DNA from: Hyphomicrobiaceae bacterium
GTDB lineage: Bacteria > Pseudomonadota > Alphaproteobacteria > Rhizobiales > Hyphomicrobiaceae
Assembly: GCA_002919265.1 (NCBI GenBank)
Contig: PKEY01000006.1
Location: forward strand, 1-60,765
Length of the DNA stretch: 60,765 bases
Direction: 5' to 3'
In this document: one piece after another, positions 47,107 through 57,005 of the stretch
Numbering within the stretch: the first letter of the stretch is position 1
Layout of the letters: every line of letters starts with the position of its first letter
Made by a program: the position numbers and the translations under genes
Notes under the pieces: model-generated
Seen by the model: the letters and a program-made list of their open reading frames with translations, nothing else
What the model was told of the DNA's origin: nothing
Databases searched by the model: none

Positions 47107-48660
47107 CTAATTGCCGATGGATCCTTCAATTTCCAAACTGGGGAGAATGCCCGGCGAGATGCAGGCATTGAGCGCGCCCGAACTGACGAGCTTGGTTGCG
47201 GCTTCCAGATCTCCGGCGAGGTAACGGTCTTCGCCAAGCTCGGGGATGGCGGCGCGGATCAAGGCATGGGCCTTACGCAGTTCGATGCCGGTTTTGAGGG
47301 GCGCGCGAAAATCGATGCCTTGCGCTGCGGTGATCGCTTCGATGCCGATGATGCCGAAAAGATTTTCGGTCATTTTCAGCAATCGCCGCGCGCCGTGGCA
47401 GGCCATCGAAACGTGGTCTTCCTGATTGGCGGAAGTAGGCGTGGAATCGACGGAAGCTGGATGTGCCAACTGTCGGTTCTCCGACATCAGCGCGGCAGAG
47501 GTTACCTCCGCAATCATTAGCCCGGAATTGAGGCCAGGGTTTTTCGCAAGAAACGGCGGCAAACCGTAACTCAAGGCCGGATCGACGAGCAGCGCGATCC
47601 GACGCTGGGCTATTGAGCCAATTTCGCAAATGGCCAATGCAATCTGGTCGGCGGCGAAAGCTACGGGCTCCGCATGGAAATTGCCGCCGGAAACGACCTG
47701 ACCATCCGAAAGCACAAGCGGATTGTCTGTAACGGCGTTCGCCTCAATCGTCAGCGTTCGGGCCGCTTGCCGGAGAATATCGAGACACGCCCCATCGACC
47801 TGCGGCTGGCAGCGGATGCAGTAGGGATCCTGCACGCGTTCGTCGCCTTCCAGATGGCTGTCCCGAATTTCCGAACCTGCGAGAAGCGCGCGCAGCGCTG
47901 CGGCTGTATCGATCTGACCGCGATGGCCGCGCAGTTCGTGAATTTCAGCATGAAATGGGGCCGATGAGCCCATTGCGGCGTCGGTGGACAGCGCGCCGGT
48001 AATTAGCGCCGAGCGGGCGGCACGATGAGCACGGAACAATCCGGCAAGAGCAAGGGCGGTGGAAACCTGCGTGCCGTTGATGAGCGCTAGTCCTTCCTTG
48101 GCGGCGAGCACGACGGGCTGCAGCCCGGCCTTCTCCAGTGCGGCGCGCCCGGGCATCCGCTCGCCCTGATACCAGGCTTCGCCCTCGCCAATCATCACGG
48201 CGGTCATGTGAGCGAGGGGTGCGAGATCGCCTGATGCGCCGACGGAGCCTTGCCCGGGGATGACGGGGATGACGCCGCGCTCGAGCATGGCTTCGAGCAG
48301 CTCGACAATTTCTCGCCGTACGCCCGAGGCTCCACGCCCGAGGGAGATCAGCTTGAGCGCCATGATAAGGCGGACGATGACGTAATCGAGAGGCGCTCCG
48401 ACCCCGCAGCAATGGGAAAGGATGAGATTGCGCTGGAGCGTTGCCACGTCCTCGCGCGAAATGCGCACGCTGGCGAGCTTTCCGAAGCCCGTGTTCACGC
48501 CATAGATGGGAGCATCGCCGCCCGCGATTTCCCGGATCCGCCCTGCGCTCGCATCAAGCGCCGGGAAGCAGGACGGATCGAGTTTGACGGGCTCGTTGCT
48601 GCGATAAATCCGCTCCAATGTGCTGATCGGCACGGAGCCGGGCGTCAGCACGATGCTCAT
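47107..48660 (-). CDS. hutH: Histidine ammonia-lyase HutH
   Basis: 517 residues. Deaminates histidine to trans-urocanate, the first step of the pathway. The Ala-Ser-Gly triad (142-144, in [14 protein letters not shown]) forms the MIO electrophile by self-cyclisation, and Tyr53 ([12 protein letters not shown]) is the catalytic base. The start overlaps the hutI stop (48657-48660). It lies 25 bases before hutU. Confidence 0.97.
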   Translation of the reverse strand: MSIVLTPGSVPISTLERIYRSNEPVKLDPSCFPALDASAGRIREIAGGDAPIYGVNTGFGKLASVRISREDVATLQRNLILSHCCGVGAPLDYVIVRLIMALKLISLGRGASGVRREIVELLEAMLERGVIPVIPGQGSVGASGDLAPLAHMTAVMIGEGEAWYQGERMPGRAALEKAGLQPVVLAAKEGLALINGTQVSTALALAGLFRAHRAARSALITGALSTDAAMGSSAPFHAEIHELRGHRGQIDTAAALRALLAGSEIRDSHLEGDERVQDPYCIRCQPQVDGACLDILRQAARTLTIEANAVTDNPLVLSDGQVVSGGNFHAEPVAFAADQIALAICEIGSIAQRRIALLVDPALSYGLPPFLAKNPGLNSGLMIAEVTSAALMSENRQLAHPASVDSTPTSANQEDHVSMACHGARRLLKMTENLFGIIGIEAITAAQGIDFRAPLKTGIELRKAHALIRAAIPELGEDRYLAGDLEAATKLVSSGALNACISPGILPSLEIEGSIGN

Positions 48661-49865
48661 GCCTCAACTCCCATGATGACCTGATGGAGAGGATTGAATC
48701 CGATCCTGTAGGCCAGCTCGGCGGGCTGTTCGACATTCCAGACGGCCAATTCCGCGCGCTTGCCTGGCGTTATCGTGCCGATCTCGTTTCCGAGCCCAAG
48801 CGCCTTCGCGGCATTTCGCGTGACGCCCGCCAGGGCTTCTTCCGGCGTCAGACGGAACAATGTGCTGGCCATGTTCATGGCCAGGAGCAACGAGGTCAGC
48901 GGCGAGCTGCCGGGGTTGCAATCCGTGGCGATAGCAATTGATGCGCCAGCAGCACGCAACTCGGATACGGGTGGGGCTTGCGTTTCCCGCAAGGTGTAAA
49001 ACGCGCCGGGTAACAGCACCGCAACCGTGCCGGATTTGGCTAGCGAAGCAGCACCTTCCGCATCGAGATATTCGAGGTGGTCGGCTGACAAGGCACCGAA
49101 AGACGCTGCGAGCTTGGCGCCGCCAAGATTGGACAGCTGCTCCGCGTGGATTTTGACAGGAATGCCGAGTTTGCGTGCGTGCTCGAAAATGATCCGCGTT
49201 TCTTCGATGGAAAACGCGATGTTCTCGCAGAAGACGTCGACGGCATCGATCAGGCCTTCGGCGTGAGCCGCATCCATACCTGGTAGCACGACCTCGTGGA
49301 CGTAGTCGAGAGAACGGCCTTTGTATTCGGGCGGGACGGCGTGCGCCGCGAGGTAGGTCGTCCGTAGACGGAAGTTGCGCAGTTTGGCGAGCCGCTTGGC
49401 TGCGCGGAGCATCTTCAGCTCGTCGGCGATCGTCAGTCCGTATCCCGACTTGATCTCGACGGTCCGCACGCCTTCACCTAGGAGAGTGTCGAGACGGCGC
49501 AACGCCGTCTGCACAAGCTCGTCCTCCGAGCAGGTCCGTGTGGCTTTCACAGTCGAGATAATGCCTCCGCCGGCGCGCGCGATTTCCTCATAGGTTGCGC
49601 CCTCCAGGCGCAGTTCGAACTCTTTCGCGCGATGGCCCCCGAAAACGAGATGGGTGTGGCAATCGATGAGTGCCGGCGTCACCAGTCGCCCACCAAGATC
49701 CTCAGCCTCTACGCTGCGCCAATCGTCCGGGAGAGCATTCGGCGGTCCCACCCAGGCGATCGTGTCATTTTCGATTGCAAGGGCGGCATCGCTGATCAGC
49801 CCGTAGGGCGAACCACCGGGCTCCATGGTTGCGACGCTTACGTTCGTGAAGAGACGTTTCGCCAT
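48657..49865 (-). CDS. hutI: Imidazolonepropionase HutI
   Basis: 402 residues from ATG 49865; a GTG at 49877 adds four residues. An amidohydrolase that opens imidazolonepropionate to N-formimino-glutamate. Metal-binding [10 protein letters not shown] near residue 75, His in AHAVPPEY and [10 protein letters not shown], and the C-terminal Asp in [10 protein letters not shown] are all seen. First gene of the minus-strand hut operon; its promoter region holds the candidate HutC operator. Confidence 0.95.
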   Translation of the reverse strand: MAKRLFTNVSVATMEPGGSPYGLISDAALAIENDTIAWVGPPNALPDDWRSVEAEDLGGRLVTPALIDCHTHLVFGGHRAKEFELRLEGATYEEIARAGGGIISTVKATRTCSEDELVQTALRRLDTLLGEGVRTVEIKSGYGLTIADELKMLRAAKRLAKLRNFRLRTTYLAAHAVPPEYKGRSLDYVHEVVLPGMDAAHAEGLIDAVDVFCENIAFSIEETRIIFEHARKLGIPVKIHAEQLSNLGGAKLAASFGALSADHLEYLDAEGAASLAKSGTVAVLLPGAFYTLRETQAPPVSELRAAGASIAIATDCNPGSSPLTSLLLAMNMASTLFRLTPEEALAGVTRNAAKALGLGNEIGTITPGKRAELAVWNVEQPAELAYRIGFNPLHQVIMGVEA

Positions 49866-49906
49866 AGGAGCCACCACACATGCTGAAGCTGTTGTCGGTA
49901 AACGCT

Positions 49907-49931
49907 ATTATGTATAGACATAATGTGTCAA
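49907..49931. promoter_or_regulatory. Candidate HutC operator in the hutI-hutF divergent promoter
   Basis: ATTATGTATAGACATAAT (49907-49924) has perfect 7-bp inverted arms (ATTATGT/ACATAAT) around ATAG. Right beside it on the minus strand is a consensus -35 box, TTGACA (49931-49926), so the palindrome occupies the -35/-10 spacer of the hutI promoter; the hutF promoter would also overlap it. HutC-family (GntR/UTRA) proteins bind such AT-rich palindromes and release on urocanate. The adjacent hutC is the obvious candidate. Confidence 0.75.
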
Positions 49932-49956
49932 CGAGATTTCCCGAGGAGGCGTCACG

Positions 49957-51321
49957 ATGAGGATTTTGGGCGAAAAGGCGCTTCTCCCCACCGGATGGAG
50001 CAATGACGTCCTCGTGACGATCTCCGCGGACGGCCGCATTGCCGACGTGCAGGCGAACGCGGGGAATGCTGCGTACGACGCGCGTTACCCCGTCCTCTTG
50101 CCGGCGCCCGCCAACCTGCACAGCCACACGTTCCAGCGGGCTATGGCGGGGCTCACCGAGACGCGCAGCCCGAGCGGGCGGGACAGCTTCTGGACATGGC
50201 GCGAGCTCATGTACCGCTTCCTCGACTTGCTCTCGGCCGACGACATCGAGGCCATTGCGGCGTTCGCCTTCATGGAAATGCTGGAGGCGGGATTCGGCTC
50301 CGTCGCTGAATTTCATTACGTGCATCACGCACCCGGCGGGGCGCCTTACGAAAATCTCGCCGAGCTCTCGAAGCGCATTGCGTCGGCCGCATCCGAGAGC
50401 GGGATCGGCCTGACGTTGCTGCCGGTGTTCTACCGGTACGGCGGGCTGGATCGTCGGCCACTGGCTGGCGGTCAACAGCGGTTCGGCAACGATCTCGAAC
50501 GTTACGCGCAGCTTTTCGCGGGCGCAGAGGAAGCAGTGCGCTTGCTTGGGGCAGATGCGAACCTCGGCATTGCTCCGCATTCCTTGCGCGCTACCGCAAA
50601 GGAGGATTTGGCGGAGCTCGTGCAGTGGCGGCCGGGTGTGCCCTTTCACATGCACATCGCAGAGCAGGAGCGGGAGGTCGAAGAGGTCCTCGCGGCAACC
50701 GGCCGTCGGCCAGTGGAGTGGTTGCTCGAAAATTTTGGTGTCGACGGGCGCTGGTGCCTCATTCACGCGACGCACATGACGTCGGCTGAGACCGAAGGCT
50801 TGGCAAAGTCGGGTGCCGTCGCCGGGCTCTGTCCCGTCACCGAGGCCAACCTGGGCGACGGGATATTCGATGGTGCGAGGTTCTTGCAGTCTGGTGGACG
50901 CTTCGGCGTTGGCTCCGACTCGAATATTCGCATCACGGTGGCCGAGGAGCTGCGTCAGCTCGAGTACAGCCAGCGTCTCCGCGACCGCGCGAGGGCAGTG
51001 CTGGCAGATCCGGATCAATCCACGGGGCGGCGTCTGTTTGAAACGGCGCTCCGCGGCGGTGCGCAGGCGTTGGGCCGCCACTGCGGTGTGCTTGAATCAG
51101 GCGCATGGGCTGACATCATCGCCCTCAATCCGTCGCGGTTTGCCGGTTCTGGGAAGGGTGATGGCATTCTGGACGGATGGATTTTCACCGGCGGGAACGA
51201 TGCCGTGACCGATGTCTGGTCCGCCGGGCGGCACATGGTCAGGGAGGGCCGGCACATCCATCGCGAGCGCATTGAGCGCCGCTATGCCGAAACCCTGGCG
51301 GGCATCATGGCTCGGATATGA
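49957..51321 (+). CDS. hutF: Formimidoylglutamate deiminase HutF
   Basis: 454 residues. Converts N-formimino-L-glutamate to N-formyl-L-glutamate plus ammonia, the route used by Pseudomonas and many alphaproteobacteria in place of HutG-type formiminoglutamase. Amidohydrolase motifs: HSHTFQRAMAG (metal His pair), HMHIAEQEREVEE, HATHMT and GSDSN with the Asp ligand. GAGGAGG-type ribosome site precedes ATG 49957. The stop overlaps the hutC start. Confidence 0.95.
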   Translation: MRILGEKALLPTGWSNDVLVTISADGRIADVQANAGNAAYDARYPVLLPAPANLHSHTFQRAMAGLTETRSPSGRDSFWTWRELMYRFLDLLSADDIEAIAAFAFMEMLEAGFGSVAEFHYVHHAPGGAPYENLAELSKRIASAASESGIGLTLLPVFYRYGGLDRRPLAGGQQRFGNDLERYAQLFAGAEEAVRLLGADANLGIAPHSLRATAKEDLAELVQWRPGVPFHMHIAEQEREVEEVLAATGRRPVEWLLENFGVDGRWCLIHATHMTSAETEGLAKSGAVAGLCPVTEANLGDGIFDGARFLQSGGRFGVGSDSNIRITVAEELRQLEYSQRLRDRARAVLADPDQSTGRRLFETALRGGAQALGRHCGVLESGAWADIIALNPSRFAGSGKGDGILDGWIFTGGNDAVTDVWSAGRHMVREGRHIHRERIERRYAETLAGIMARI

Positions 51322-52022
51322 GCGGCGGTTCCGATCGATCCTCCTTCCGCGCGATCCGCGACGAGATTGCCAGGCGGATCAGCAACAGAACGTGGGCACC
51401 AGGAACGCTCATTCCGGGAGAGGAGGCGCTTGCGGCGGAATTCGGTGCCGCCCGGGCCACCGTCAACCGCGCGCTGCAGGAACTTGCCCGAGCCGGTCTC
51501 ATCGAGCGTAAGCGGAAAGCCGGTACACGGGTCGCGCCAAATCCGGTGCGCGAAGCCCGTTTCGTCATCCCGATCGTCGGTGATCAGATCAAGCAGAGCG
51601 GTGCGGAATACGAATACCGGCTTCTCGACCGCGCGATCGAGACATCCTCTGAAGACGTCGCTGAACGTCTTTCCATCGCGCCAGGAACCGAGGTCTTGCA
51701 CCTCAAATGCCTGCACCTCGCCGACGGCAAACCCTACCAGTTCGAGAACAGGTACATAAATCTCCTCACGCTTCCTCACGCGCGAGACCAGGACTTTTCG
51801 GTGCGAGGGCCCAATGAATGGCTTGTCAACGACGCACCGTTTTCGCGTGCAGAGTTCACCTTTCTCGCTGCAGCGGCCAGTGAGGAAGAAGCGCGACTGT
51901 TGAACCTTCCTTTATCTTCGCCTGTTTTCGTTGGTGAGCGCCGGACGTGGCTCCGCGATAACGTCATTACGTGCGTTCGTATGGTCCATCCGCCGACTCA
52001 CAGAATGACCACGGTGATTTGA
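51318..52022 (+). CDS. hutC: Histidine utilisation repressor HutC (GntR/UTRA)
   Basis: 234 residues from the ATG overlapping the hutF stop. Winged helix with the GntR motif GEEALAAEFGAARATVNRALQELARAGLIERKRKAGT (about 33-70), then a UTRA ligand domain (LHLKCLHLADGKPYQFENRYIN near 118-140). HutC represses hut genes until urocanate binds. Its own gene is downstream of the palindrome at 49907, so it is likely autoregulated. Confidence 0.92.
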   Translation: MSGGSDRSSFRAIRDEIARRISNRTWAPGTLIPGEEALAAEFGAARATVNRALQELARAGLIERKRKAGTRVAPNPVREARFVIPIVGDQIKQSGAEYEYRLLDRAIETSSEDVAERLSIAPGTEVLHLKCLHLADGKPYQFENRYINLLTLPHARDQDFSVRGPNEWLVNDAPFSRAEFTFLAAAASEEEARLLNLPLSSPVFVGERRTWLRDNVITCVRMVHPPTHRMTTVI

Positions 52023-52273
52023 ATCTTGTTCAACAATCCTTTGATCTCGGATCGCCGATTTGGACGGAGAACTCCGCGCAACCTGAGCGGATTTTCGTAT
52101 ATCGCTCCTGCGACTGCGAAAATGCTGCGGTGCAATACGGATTTTCTCAATTTTGCAGAGCAAACATTCGCTGGCGGAGCTTGCCATGTGATACTGTTGA
52201 TAACTAAGTTGGGCCCCGATTGAGGAAGGCCAACTATGGCTTGGGACGTGAACGTCGGGAGGAAGGGTTTCTT

Positions 52274-54115
52274 ATGCCGCAAGGCGACGCCGCTGTGCGC
52301 ACCCGGAGCCGAGGTATGGCTCCAACAGATACGTCAAATCCGCAGTACTTCCACAAAGTCGTAGACTGTCAGTGGGCTTGCCCCGCCCATACCCCCGTTC
52401 CCGAGTACATCCGGCTCATTGCTCAAGGCCGCTACGCAGCGGCCTATATGTTGAATTGGGAGTCCAATGTTTTTCCCGGCATCCTCGGTCGTGTTTGCGA
52501 CAGGCCTTGCGAACCGGCTTGCCGGCGCGGAAGGGTCGAGGAAAAGCCAGTCGCCATCTGTCGCTTGAAGCGCGTTGCGGCTGATTACAAGGGTGAAATC
52601 AGCCACTACCTGCCCGAAATTCCCAAGCAGAAGAACGGCAAGCGTATTGCGCTGATTGGCGCCGGCCCGGCCTCGCTCACGGTGGCGCGGGACCTCATGC
52701 CCCTCGGCTACCACTGTGTTCTGTTCGAAAAGGACCCGTTCGCCGGCGGCTTGATGCGGACGAACATTCCTTCGTTCCGGCTGCCGTCCAACGTGCTGGA
52801 TGAGGAAATCAATCAAATTCTCGATTTCGGCGTCGAGGCGCGCTTCGGCCATGAGGTGAAGAGCCTGAAAGCGGTGCTCGATGAAGGTTTCGACGCCGTT
52901 TTCATTGGCACGGGCGCGCCCAAGGGCAAGGATCTCGATATTCCGGGCCGCAAGGAAGGCGCTGCCAATATCCATATCGGGATCAATTTCCTCACGGCCG
53001 TAGCGTTCGAACACATCCATCGGATCGGCCGTCGGGTGGTCGTGATCGGTGGCGGCAACACGGCCATGGACTGCTGCCGGACGGCCCTGCGCTTGGGTGC
53101 CGAGAGCGTGACCGTCACCGTCCGCTCGCCCCGCAAGGACATGAAGGCTTCGGACTGGGAGATCGAGGAGGCCGAGCAGGAAGGCATTCCGATTCTCGAC
53201 AACCACAATCCGAAGGAATTCATTGTCGAGAACGGCCGGCTTGTCGGGGTGCGCTTCGAGAAGATGCGCGCCGAGTATGTCGACGGGCGGCGTAAGCTCA
53301 TTCCCACCGGCGAAGAGGTCGTTATTCCGTGTGACGATGTTCTGATGGCCATTGGCCAGGAGAACGCCTTCCCCTGGATCGAGCGCGACATCGGCCTCGA
53401 GTTCGGCGAGTGGGACATGCCGAAGGTCGATCGCGTGACTATGATGTCGACCCTGCCCGGCGTGTTCTTCGGCGGCGATGCGGCCTGGGGCCCAGAAAAC
53501 ATCATCTGGGCTGTGGCGCATGGCCATCAGGCAGCGATTTCCATTGATCTCTATTGCCAGGGCAAGCCGCTCTCGGAGCGTCCGGCTCCTGGCTGGACGC
53601 TCGTCAGCCAGAAAATGGGCATCCACGAGTGGTCCTACTCCAACGCGTACGTGCCGGAGCGTCGCGTGGCCGTTCCCCATGCCGACAAGGCCGCAGCGCT
53701 GCGCAACCTCAAGGTCGAGGTGGAGCTCGGCTACGACGACAAGCTCGCCGCCAAGGAGGCAGAGCGTTGTCTTAACTGCGATGTCCAGACAGTCTTCACG
53801 CGCTCGCTCTGCATCGAGTGCGATGCCTGCATGGATATCTGCCCGGTCGACTGCATCAACTTCACCGAGAATGCGGACGAGCCGGAGTTGCGGGATAAAC
53901 TGCGCGTACCGGCGCGCAATAAATCCCAGGATCTCTATGTTTCCGACGTCCTCAAGACCGGCCGCGTGATGGTCAAGGACGAGGACGTGTGCGTCCACTG
54001 CGGGCTGTGCGCCGAGCGCTGCCCGACGGGCGCCTGGGATATGCAGAAATTCTTCTACGTATCACCGCAGGCGTCGCCCGCCTGCCTCACGCACCTCAAC
54101 GCTTATATCCGATGA
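52274..54115 (+). CDS. GltD-like FAD/NAD(P) oxidoreductase with C-terminal 2[4Fe-4S] ferredoxin domain
   Basis: 613 residues; ATG 52274 has GGGAGGAAGG just upstream. N-terminal cluster domain like GltD: Cys at 32, 36, 75, 79, 83 (CQWACPAHT, CDRPCEPAC). FAD-binding IALIGAGPAS near 125-134, NAD(P)-binding VVVIGGGNTAMDCC near 255-268, and GGDAAWGPENI as the second FAD motif. The last 110 residues carry two [4Fe-4S] motifs, CIECDACMDICPVDC and CVHCGLCAERCP. Followed 18 bases later by a 2-oxoacid oxidoreductase, so it probably carries electrons between ferredoxin-type clusters and NAD(P)H for that enzyme (inference). Confidence 0.88.
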   Translation: MPQGDAAVRTRSRGMAPTDTSNPQYFHKVVDCQWACPAHTPVPEYIRLIAQGRYAAAYMLNWESNVFPGILGRVCDRPCEPACRRGRVEEKPVAICRLKRVAADYKGEISHYLPEIPKQKNGKRIALIGAGPASLTVARDLMPLGYHCVLFEKDPFAGGLMRTNIPSFRLPSNVLDEEINQILDFGVEARFGHEVKSLKAVLDEGFDAVFIGTGAPKGKDLDIPGRKEGAANIHIGINFLTAVAFEHIHRIGRRVVVIGGGNTAMDCCRTALRLGAESVTVTVRSPRKDMKASDWEIEEAEQEGIPILDNHNPKEFIVENGRLVGVRFEKMRAEYVDGRRKLIPTGEEVVIPCDDVLMAIGQENAFPWIERDIGLEFGEWDMPKVDRVTMMSTLPGVFFGGDAAWGPENIIWAVAHGHQAAISIDLYCQGKPLSERPAPGWTLVSQKMGIHEWSYSNAYVPERRVAVPHADKAAALRNLKVEVELGYDDKLAAKEAERCLNCDVQTVFTRSLCIECDACMDICPVDCINFTENADEPELRDKLRVPARNKSQDLYVSDVLKTGRVMVKDEDVCVHCGLCAERCPTGAWDMQKFFYVSPQASPACLTHLNAYIR

Positions 54116-54133
54116 TGCCGGAGACCTGAGTCC

Positions 54134-55939
54134 ATGAGCGGGGTGAATGATTTCGTCTGCAAGTTCGCAACCGTGAACGGTTCGGGCTCGGCGAGCGCGA
54201 ACACGATGTTCGCCAAGACGATTTTCCGGATGGGCGTGCCCGTCAGTCCAAAGAATATCTTCCCCTCGAACATTCAGGGCTTGCCGACCTGGTACGAGGT
54301 GCGCGTTAGCGAAAAGGGCTACCTCGCGCGCCGCGACGGCATCGACCTGATGGTCGCCATGAACCCGCAGACCTATCGCGAGGACTTGGCCGAAATCGTT
54401 CCTGGCGGGTGGCTGCTTTACGACTCGACGATGCCGCGCCAGTGGCCGCGCGATGACATCCACGTACTACCCATTCCCATCGCGGCCATGTGTGCGAAAC
54501 GTTGGGCCGATCCGCGGCAGCGGCAGCTCTTCAAGAACATGGTCTATGTCGGCGCGCTGAGTGCGCTTCTTGACTTGGACATGGAGGTGCTGAAGGGCGT
54601 CGTCGCAGACCAGCTTCGCGGAAAGGAGAAGCTGATCTCGGCGAACCTCGATGCAGTAGCCCTCGGCCGAGAGTATGCGCTCGCCAATTTCCAATGCCCG
54701 CTGCCAATTCGCGTGCAGAAGTCGGATGGCGCGCGCGGCAAGATCATGGTGACCGGCAACAACGCTGCCGCGCTGGGTGCGATCTACGCCGGCGCCACGG
54801 TCTGCTCGTGGTATCCGATCACGCCGTCCACCTCGCTTGCCGAGGCCTTCGAGGGCTACCTGAAAAGGCTTCGCACCGGCGAGGACGGGAAGGTTCTTGG
54901 CGCGGTGGTTCAGGCGGAAGACGAGTTGGCCGCCATTGGCATGGCCATTGGCGCTGGCTGGAACGGCGCCCGTGCGTTCACGGCAACTTCCGGCCCTGGA
55001 ATTTCATTGATGAGCGAGTTCCTGGGGCTCGCCTATTTCGCAGAAATTCCGGTGGTGCTGTTCAACATCCAGCGCGGCGGGCCGTCGACCGGCATGCCGA
55101 CGCGTACCCAGCAATCGGACATTCTGGCCTGCGCGTATGCCTCGCACGGCGATACCAAGCACGTTCTTCTGTTCCCATCCGATCCGAATGAGTGCTTTAC
55201 GCTGGGCGCCAAGGCGTTCGACCTCGCAGAGCGGCTGCAGACGCCGGTCATGGTCATGAGCGACCTCGACATCGGCATGAATGAGTGGATGACCGACCCG
55301 TTCACGTGGGACGATTCCTACGTGCACGATCGCGGCAAGGTGCTCGATGCGGCGGGGCTCGACGCAGCCAAGGACTGGGGCCGCTACTACGACGTGGACG
55401 GTGACGGCATTCCCTATCGCACGCTGCCGGGCACGCACCCGACCAAGGGCGCTTACTTCACGCGCGGCACCTCGCATGACGCGTACGCGCGCTATACCGA
55501 GGATGGGCGGATCAACGCCGAAAACATGCTTCGGATTAAGCGGAAATTCCAGACCGCGGCCACGCTCGTCCCGAAGCCGGAAATCGTCATGCGCGATTCG
55601 CGGAGCAAGGTCGGTATCATCTATTTCGGCTCAACACGCCCGGCGGTTCTGGAGGCTTTGGACGAGCTCGAGGCGGAAGGTATTCGCCTCAACGCCATGC
55701 GGATCAAAGCCTTCCCGTTCTCTGCAGAGGTGAAAGCCTTCTGTGACGCTCACGACCGCATATTCGTCGTCGAGCAGAACCGCGATGCCCAAATGCGCTC
55801 TCTCCTGATGCTCGAGGCGGGCGTCGATGGTGAGAAGCTGATCGCCACGACGAATTTCGACGGAATGCCGCTGACGGCGGATTTTGTTCGCAAGTCTATC
55901 CGGGCGAACATTGGTCCTGTGAAGGTCGCCGCCGAGTGA
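54134..55939 (+). CDS. 2-oxoacid:acceptor oxidoreductase, fused gamma-alpha subunit
   Basis: 601 residues. N-terminal part (about 1-190) is the gamma domain (GSGSASANTMFAKTIFRMGVPVSPKN and following), the rest the alpha pyrimidine-binding and C-terminal domains. The motif YPITPSTSLAEAFE (near 225) is the family marker, followed by TSGPGISLMSEFLGLA and RGGPSTGMPTRTQQSD. The fused form is like that of 2-oxoacid:ferredoxin oxidoreductases of some archaea and bacteria. It works with the beta subunit encoded 10 bases downstream. The 2-oxoacid is probably 2-oxoglutarate or a related acid, but not proven by sequence. Confidence 0.9.
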   Translation: MSGVNDFVCKFATVNGSGSASANTMFAKTIFRMGVPVSPKNIFPSNIQGLPTWYEVRVSEKGYLARRDGIDLMVAMNPQTYREDLAEIVPGGWLLYDSTMPRQWPRDDIHVLPIPIAAMCAKRWADPRQRQLFKNMVYVGALSALLDLDMEVLKGVVADQLRGKEKLISANLDAVALGREYALANFQCPLPIRVQKSDGARGKIMVTGNNAAALGAIYAGATVCSWYPITPSTSLAEAFEGYLKRLRTGEDGKVLGAVVQAEDELAAIGMAIGAGWNGARAFTATSGPGISLMSEFLGLAYFAEIPVVLFNIQRGGPSTGMPTRTQQSDILACAYASHGDTKHVLLFPSDPNECFTLGAKAFDLAERLQTPVMVMSDLDIGMNEWMTDPFTWDDSYVHDRGKVLDAAGLDAAKDWGRYYDVDGDGIPYRTLPGTHPTKGAYFTRGTSHDAYARYTEDGRINAENMLRIKRKFQTAATLVPKPEIVMRDSRSKVGIIYFGSTRPAVLEALDELEAEGIRLNAMRIKAFPFSAEVKAFCDAHDRIFVVEQNRDAQMRSLLMLEAGVDGEKLIATTNFDGMPLTADFVRKSIRANIGPVKVAAE

Positions 55940-55949
55940 GGAAATCGAA

Positions 55950-57005
55950 ATGAGCTACATTCAAAAGCCCGTTGCCTATCACCCGGCGCTGAAGAGGAAT
56001 GCTCTCGGTCTGACGCACCGCGACTACGAAGGGTCGATGTCGACCCTGTGCGCCGGCTGTGGGCATGACTCCATCACCGCAGCCATCATCGAGGCTTGTT
56101 TCGAGCTCGACCTGCCGGCCCATCGCATCGCGAAGATTTCGGGCATCGGCTGTTCCTCGAAGGCGCCGACCTATTTCCTCGGCCGCAGCCATGGTTTCAA
56201 CAGCGTGCACGGACGCATGCCGTCCGTGACCACCGGTGCGAACCTCGCCAATCGCGACCTGATTTACATCGGTGTTTCGGGCGACGGTGACACTGCATCG
56301 ATTGGGTTAGGCCAGTTCGCGCACGTCATTCGCCGGCGGCTGAACATGGTCTATATCGTCATGAACAACGGCTGCTATGGACTGACGAAGGGCCAGTTCT
56401 CAGCCACCAATGACAAGACCTCGCCCTCCAAGAAGGGCGAGCCGAACCCGTTCGATCCCATCGATCTGTGCCAGATGGCCATCCAGCTCGGGGCCGGTTT
56501 TGTGGCGCGCTCGTTCTCCGGCGACAAGCGGCAGCTCATTCCGTTGATCAAGGCGGCCATAAGCTATCGTGGCTTCGCCTTCCTCGATGTCATCAGCCCG
56601 TGCGTGACCTTCAACAATCACCCGGCTTCCACCAAGAGCTACGACTACGTGCGCGCCCACAATCAGGCCGTGGACAAGCTCGACTTCGTGCCGGAGGAGC
56701 GGGAGATCACGGCGGACTACGAGGAGGGCACGACGACCGCGATTACCCTCCACGACGGGTCGCGCTTGCTGCTGCACAAGCTCGATCAGTCGCACGATCC
56801 GCGCGATCCCGATGCGGCTCTCATGACGATCCGCAAGCGGGCAGCCCAAGGCGAAGTGGCAACGGGGCTGCTTTATATCAACGAGGCCCAACAGGACCTG
56901 CACGACATCCTCAGGACCTCGGACCGGCCCCTGAACTCGATCCCCACGTCGGAGCTCTGCCCCGGGGCGGCGAAGCTGGAAGCGATTAACGCGCGGTTCC
57001 GGTAA
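55950..57005 (+). CDS. 2-oxoacid:acceptor oxidoreductase, beta subunit (TPP-binding)
   Basis: 351 residues. Thiamine diphosphate domain with CAGCGHDSI, ISGIGCSSKAPTYF and the TPP motif GDGDTASIGLGQFAHVIRRRLNMVYIVMNNGCYGLTKGQ (GDG, then NN about 28 residues later). The Cys in CAGCGH and the later ones bind the [4Fe-4S] cluster as in other beta subunits. With the fused gamma-alpha subunit it decarboxylates a 2-oxoacid to acyl-CoA. Ends the three-gene group. Confidence 0.92.
   Translation: MSYIQKPVAYHPALKRNALGLTHRDYEGSMSTLCAGCGHDSITAAIIEACFELDLPAHRIAKISGIGCSSKAPTYFLGRSHGFNSVHGRMPSVTTGANLANRDLIYIGVSGDGDTASIGLGQFAHVIRRRLNMVYIVMNNGCYGLTKGQFSATNDKTSPSKKGEPNPFDPIDLCQMAIQLGAGFVARSFSGDKRQLIPLIKAAISYRGFAFLDVISPCVTFNNHPASTKSYDYVRAHNQAVDKLDFVPEEREITADYEEGTTTAITLHDGSRLLLHKLDQSHDPRDPDAALMTIRKRAAQGEVATGLLYINEAQQDLHDILRTSDRPLNSIPTSELCPGAAKLEAINARFR

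Noticed and set aside
49765-51081. 438-codon minus-strand open frame across hutF
   Set aside because: Antisense shadow of hutF, which carries all amidohydrolase motifs.
52026-52036. TTGTTCAACAA palindrome after hutC as a regulator site
   Set aside because: Only 5-bp arms and right after the hutC stop; this short symmetry is expected by chance.
52334-53998. 554-codon minus-strand open frame across the GltD-like gene
   Set aside because: Antisense shadow; the plus strand has intact cluster, FAD and NAD(P) motifs.
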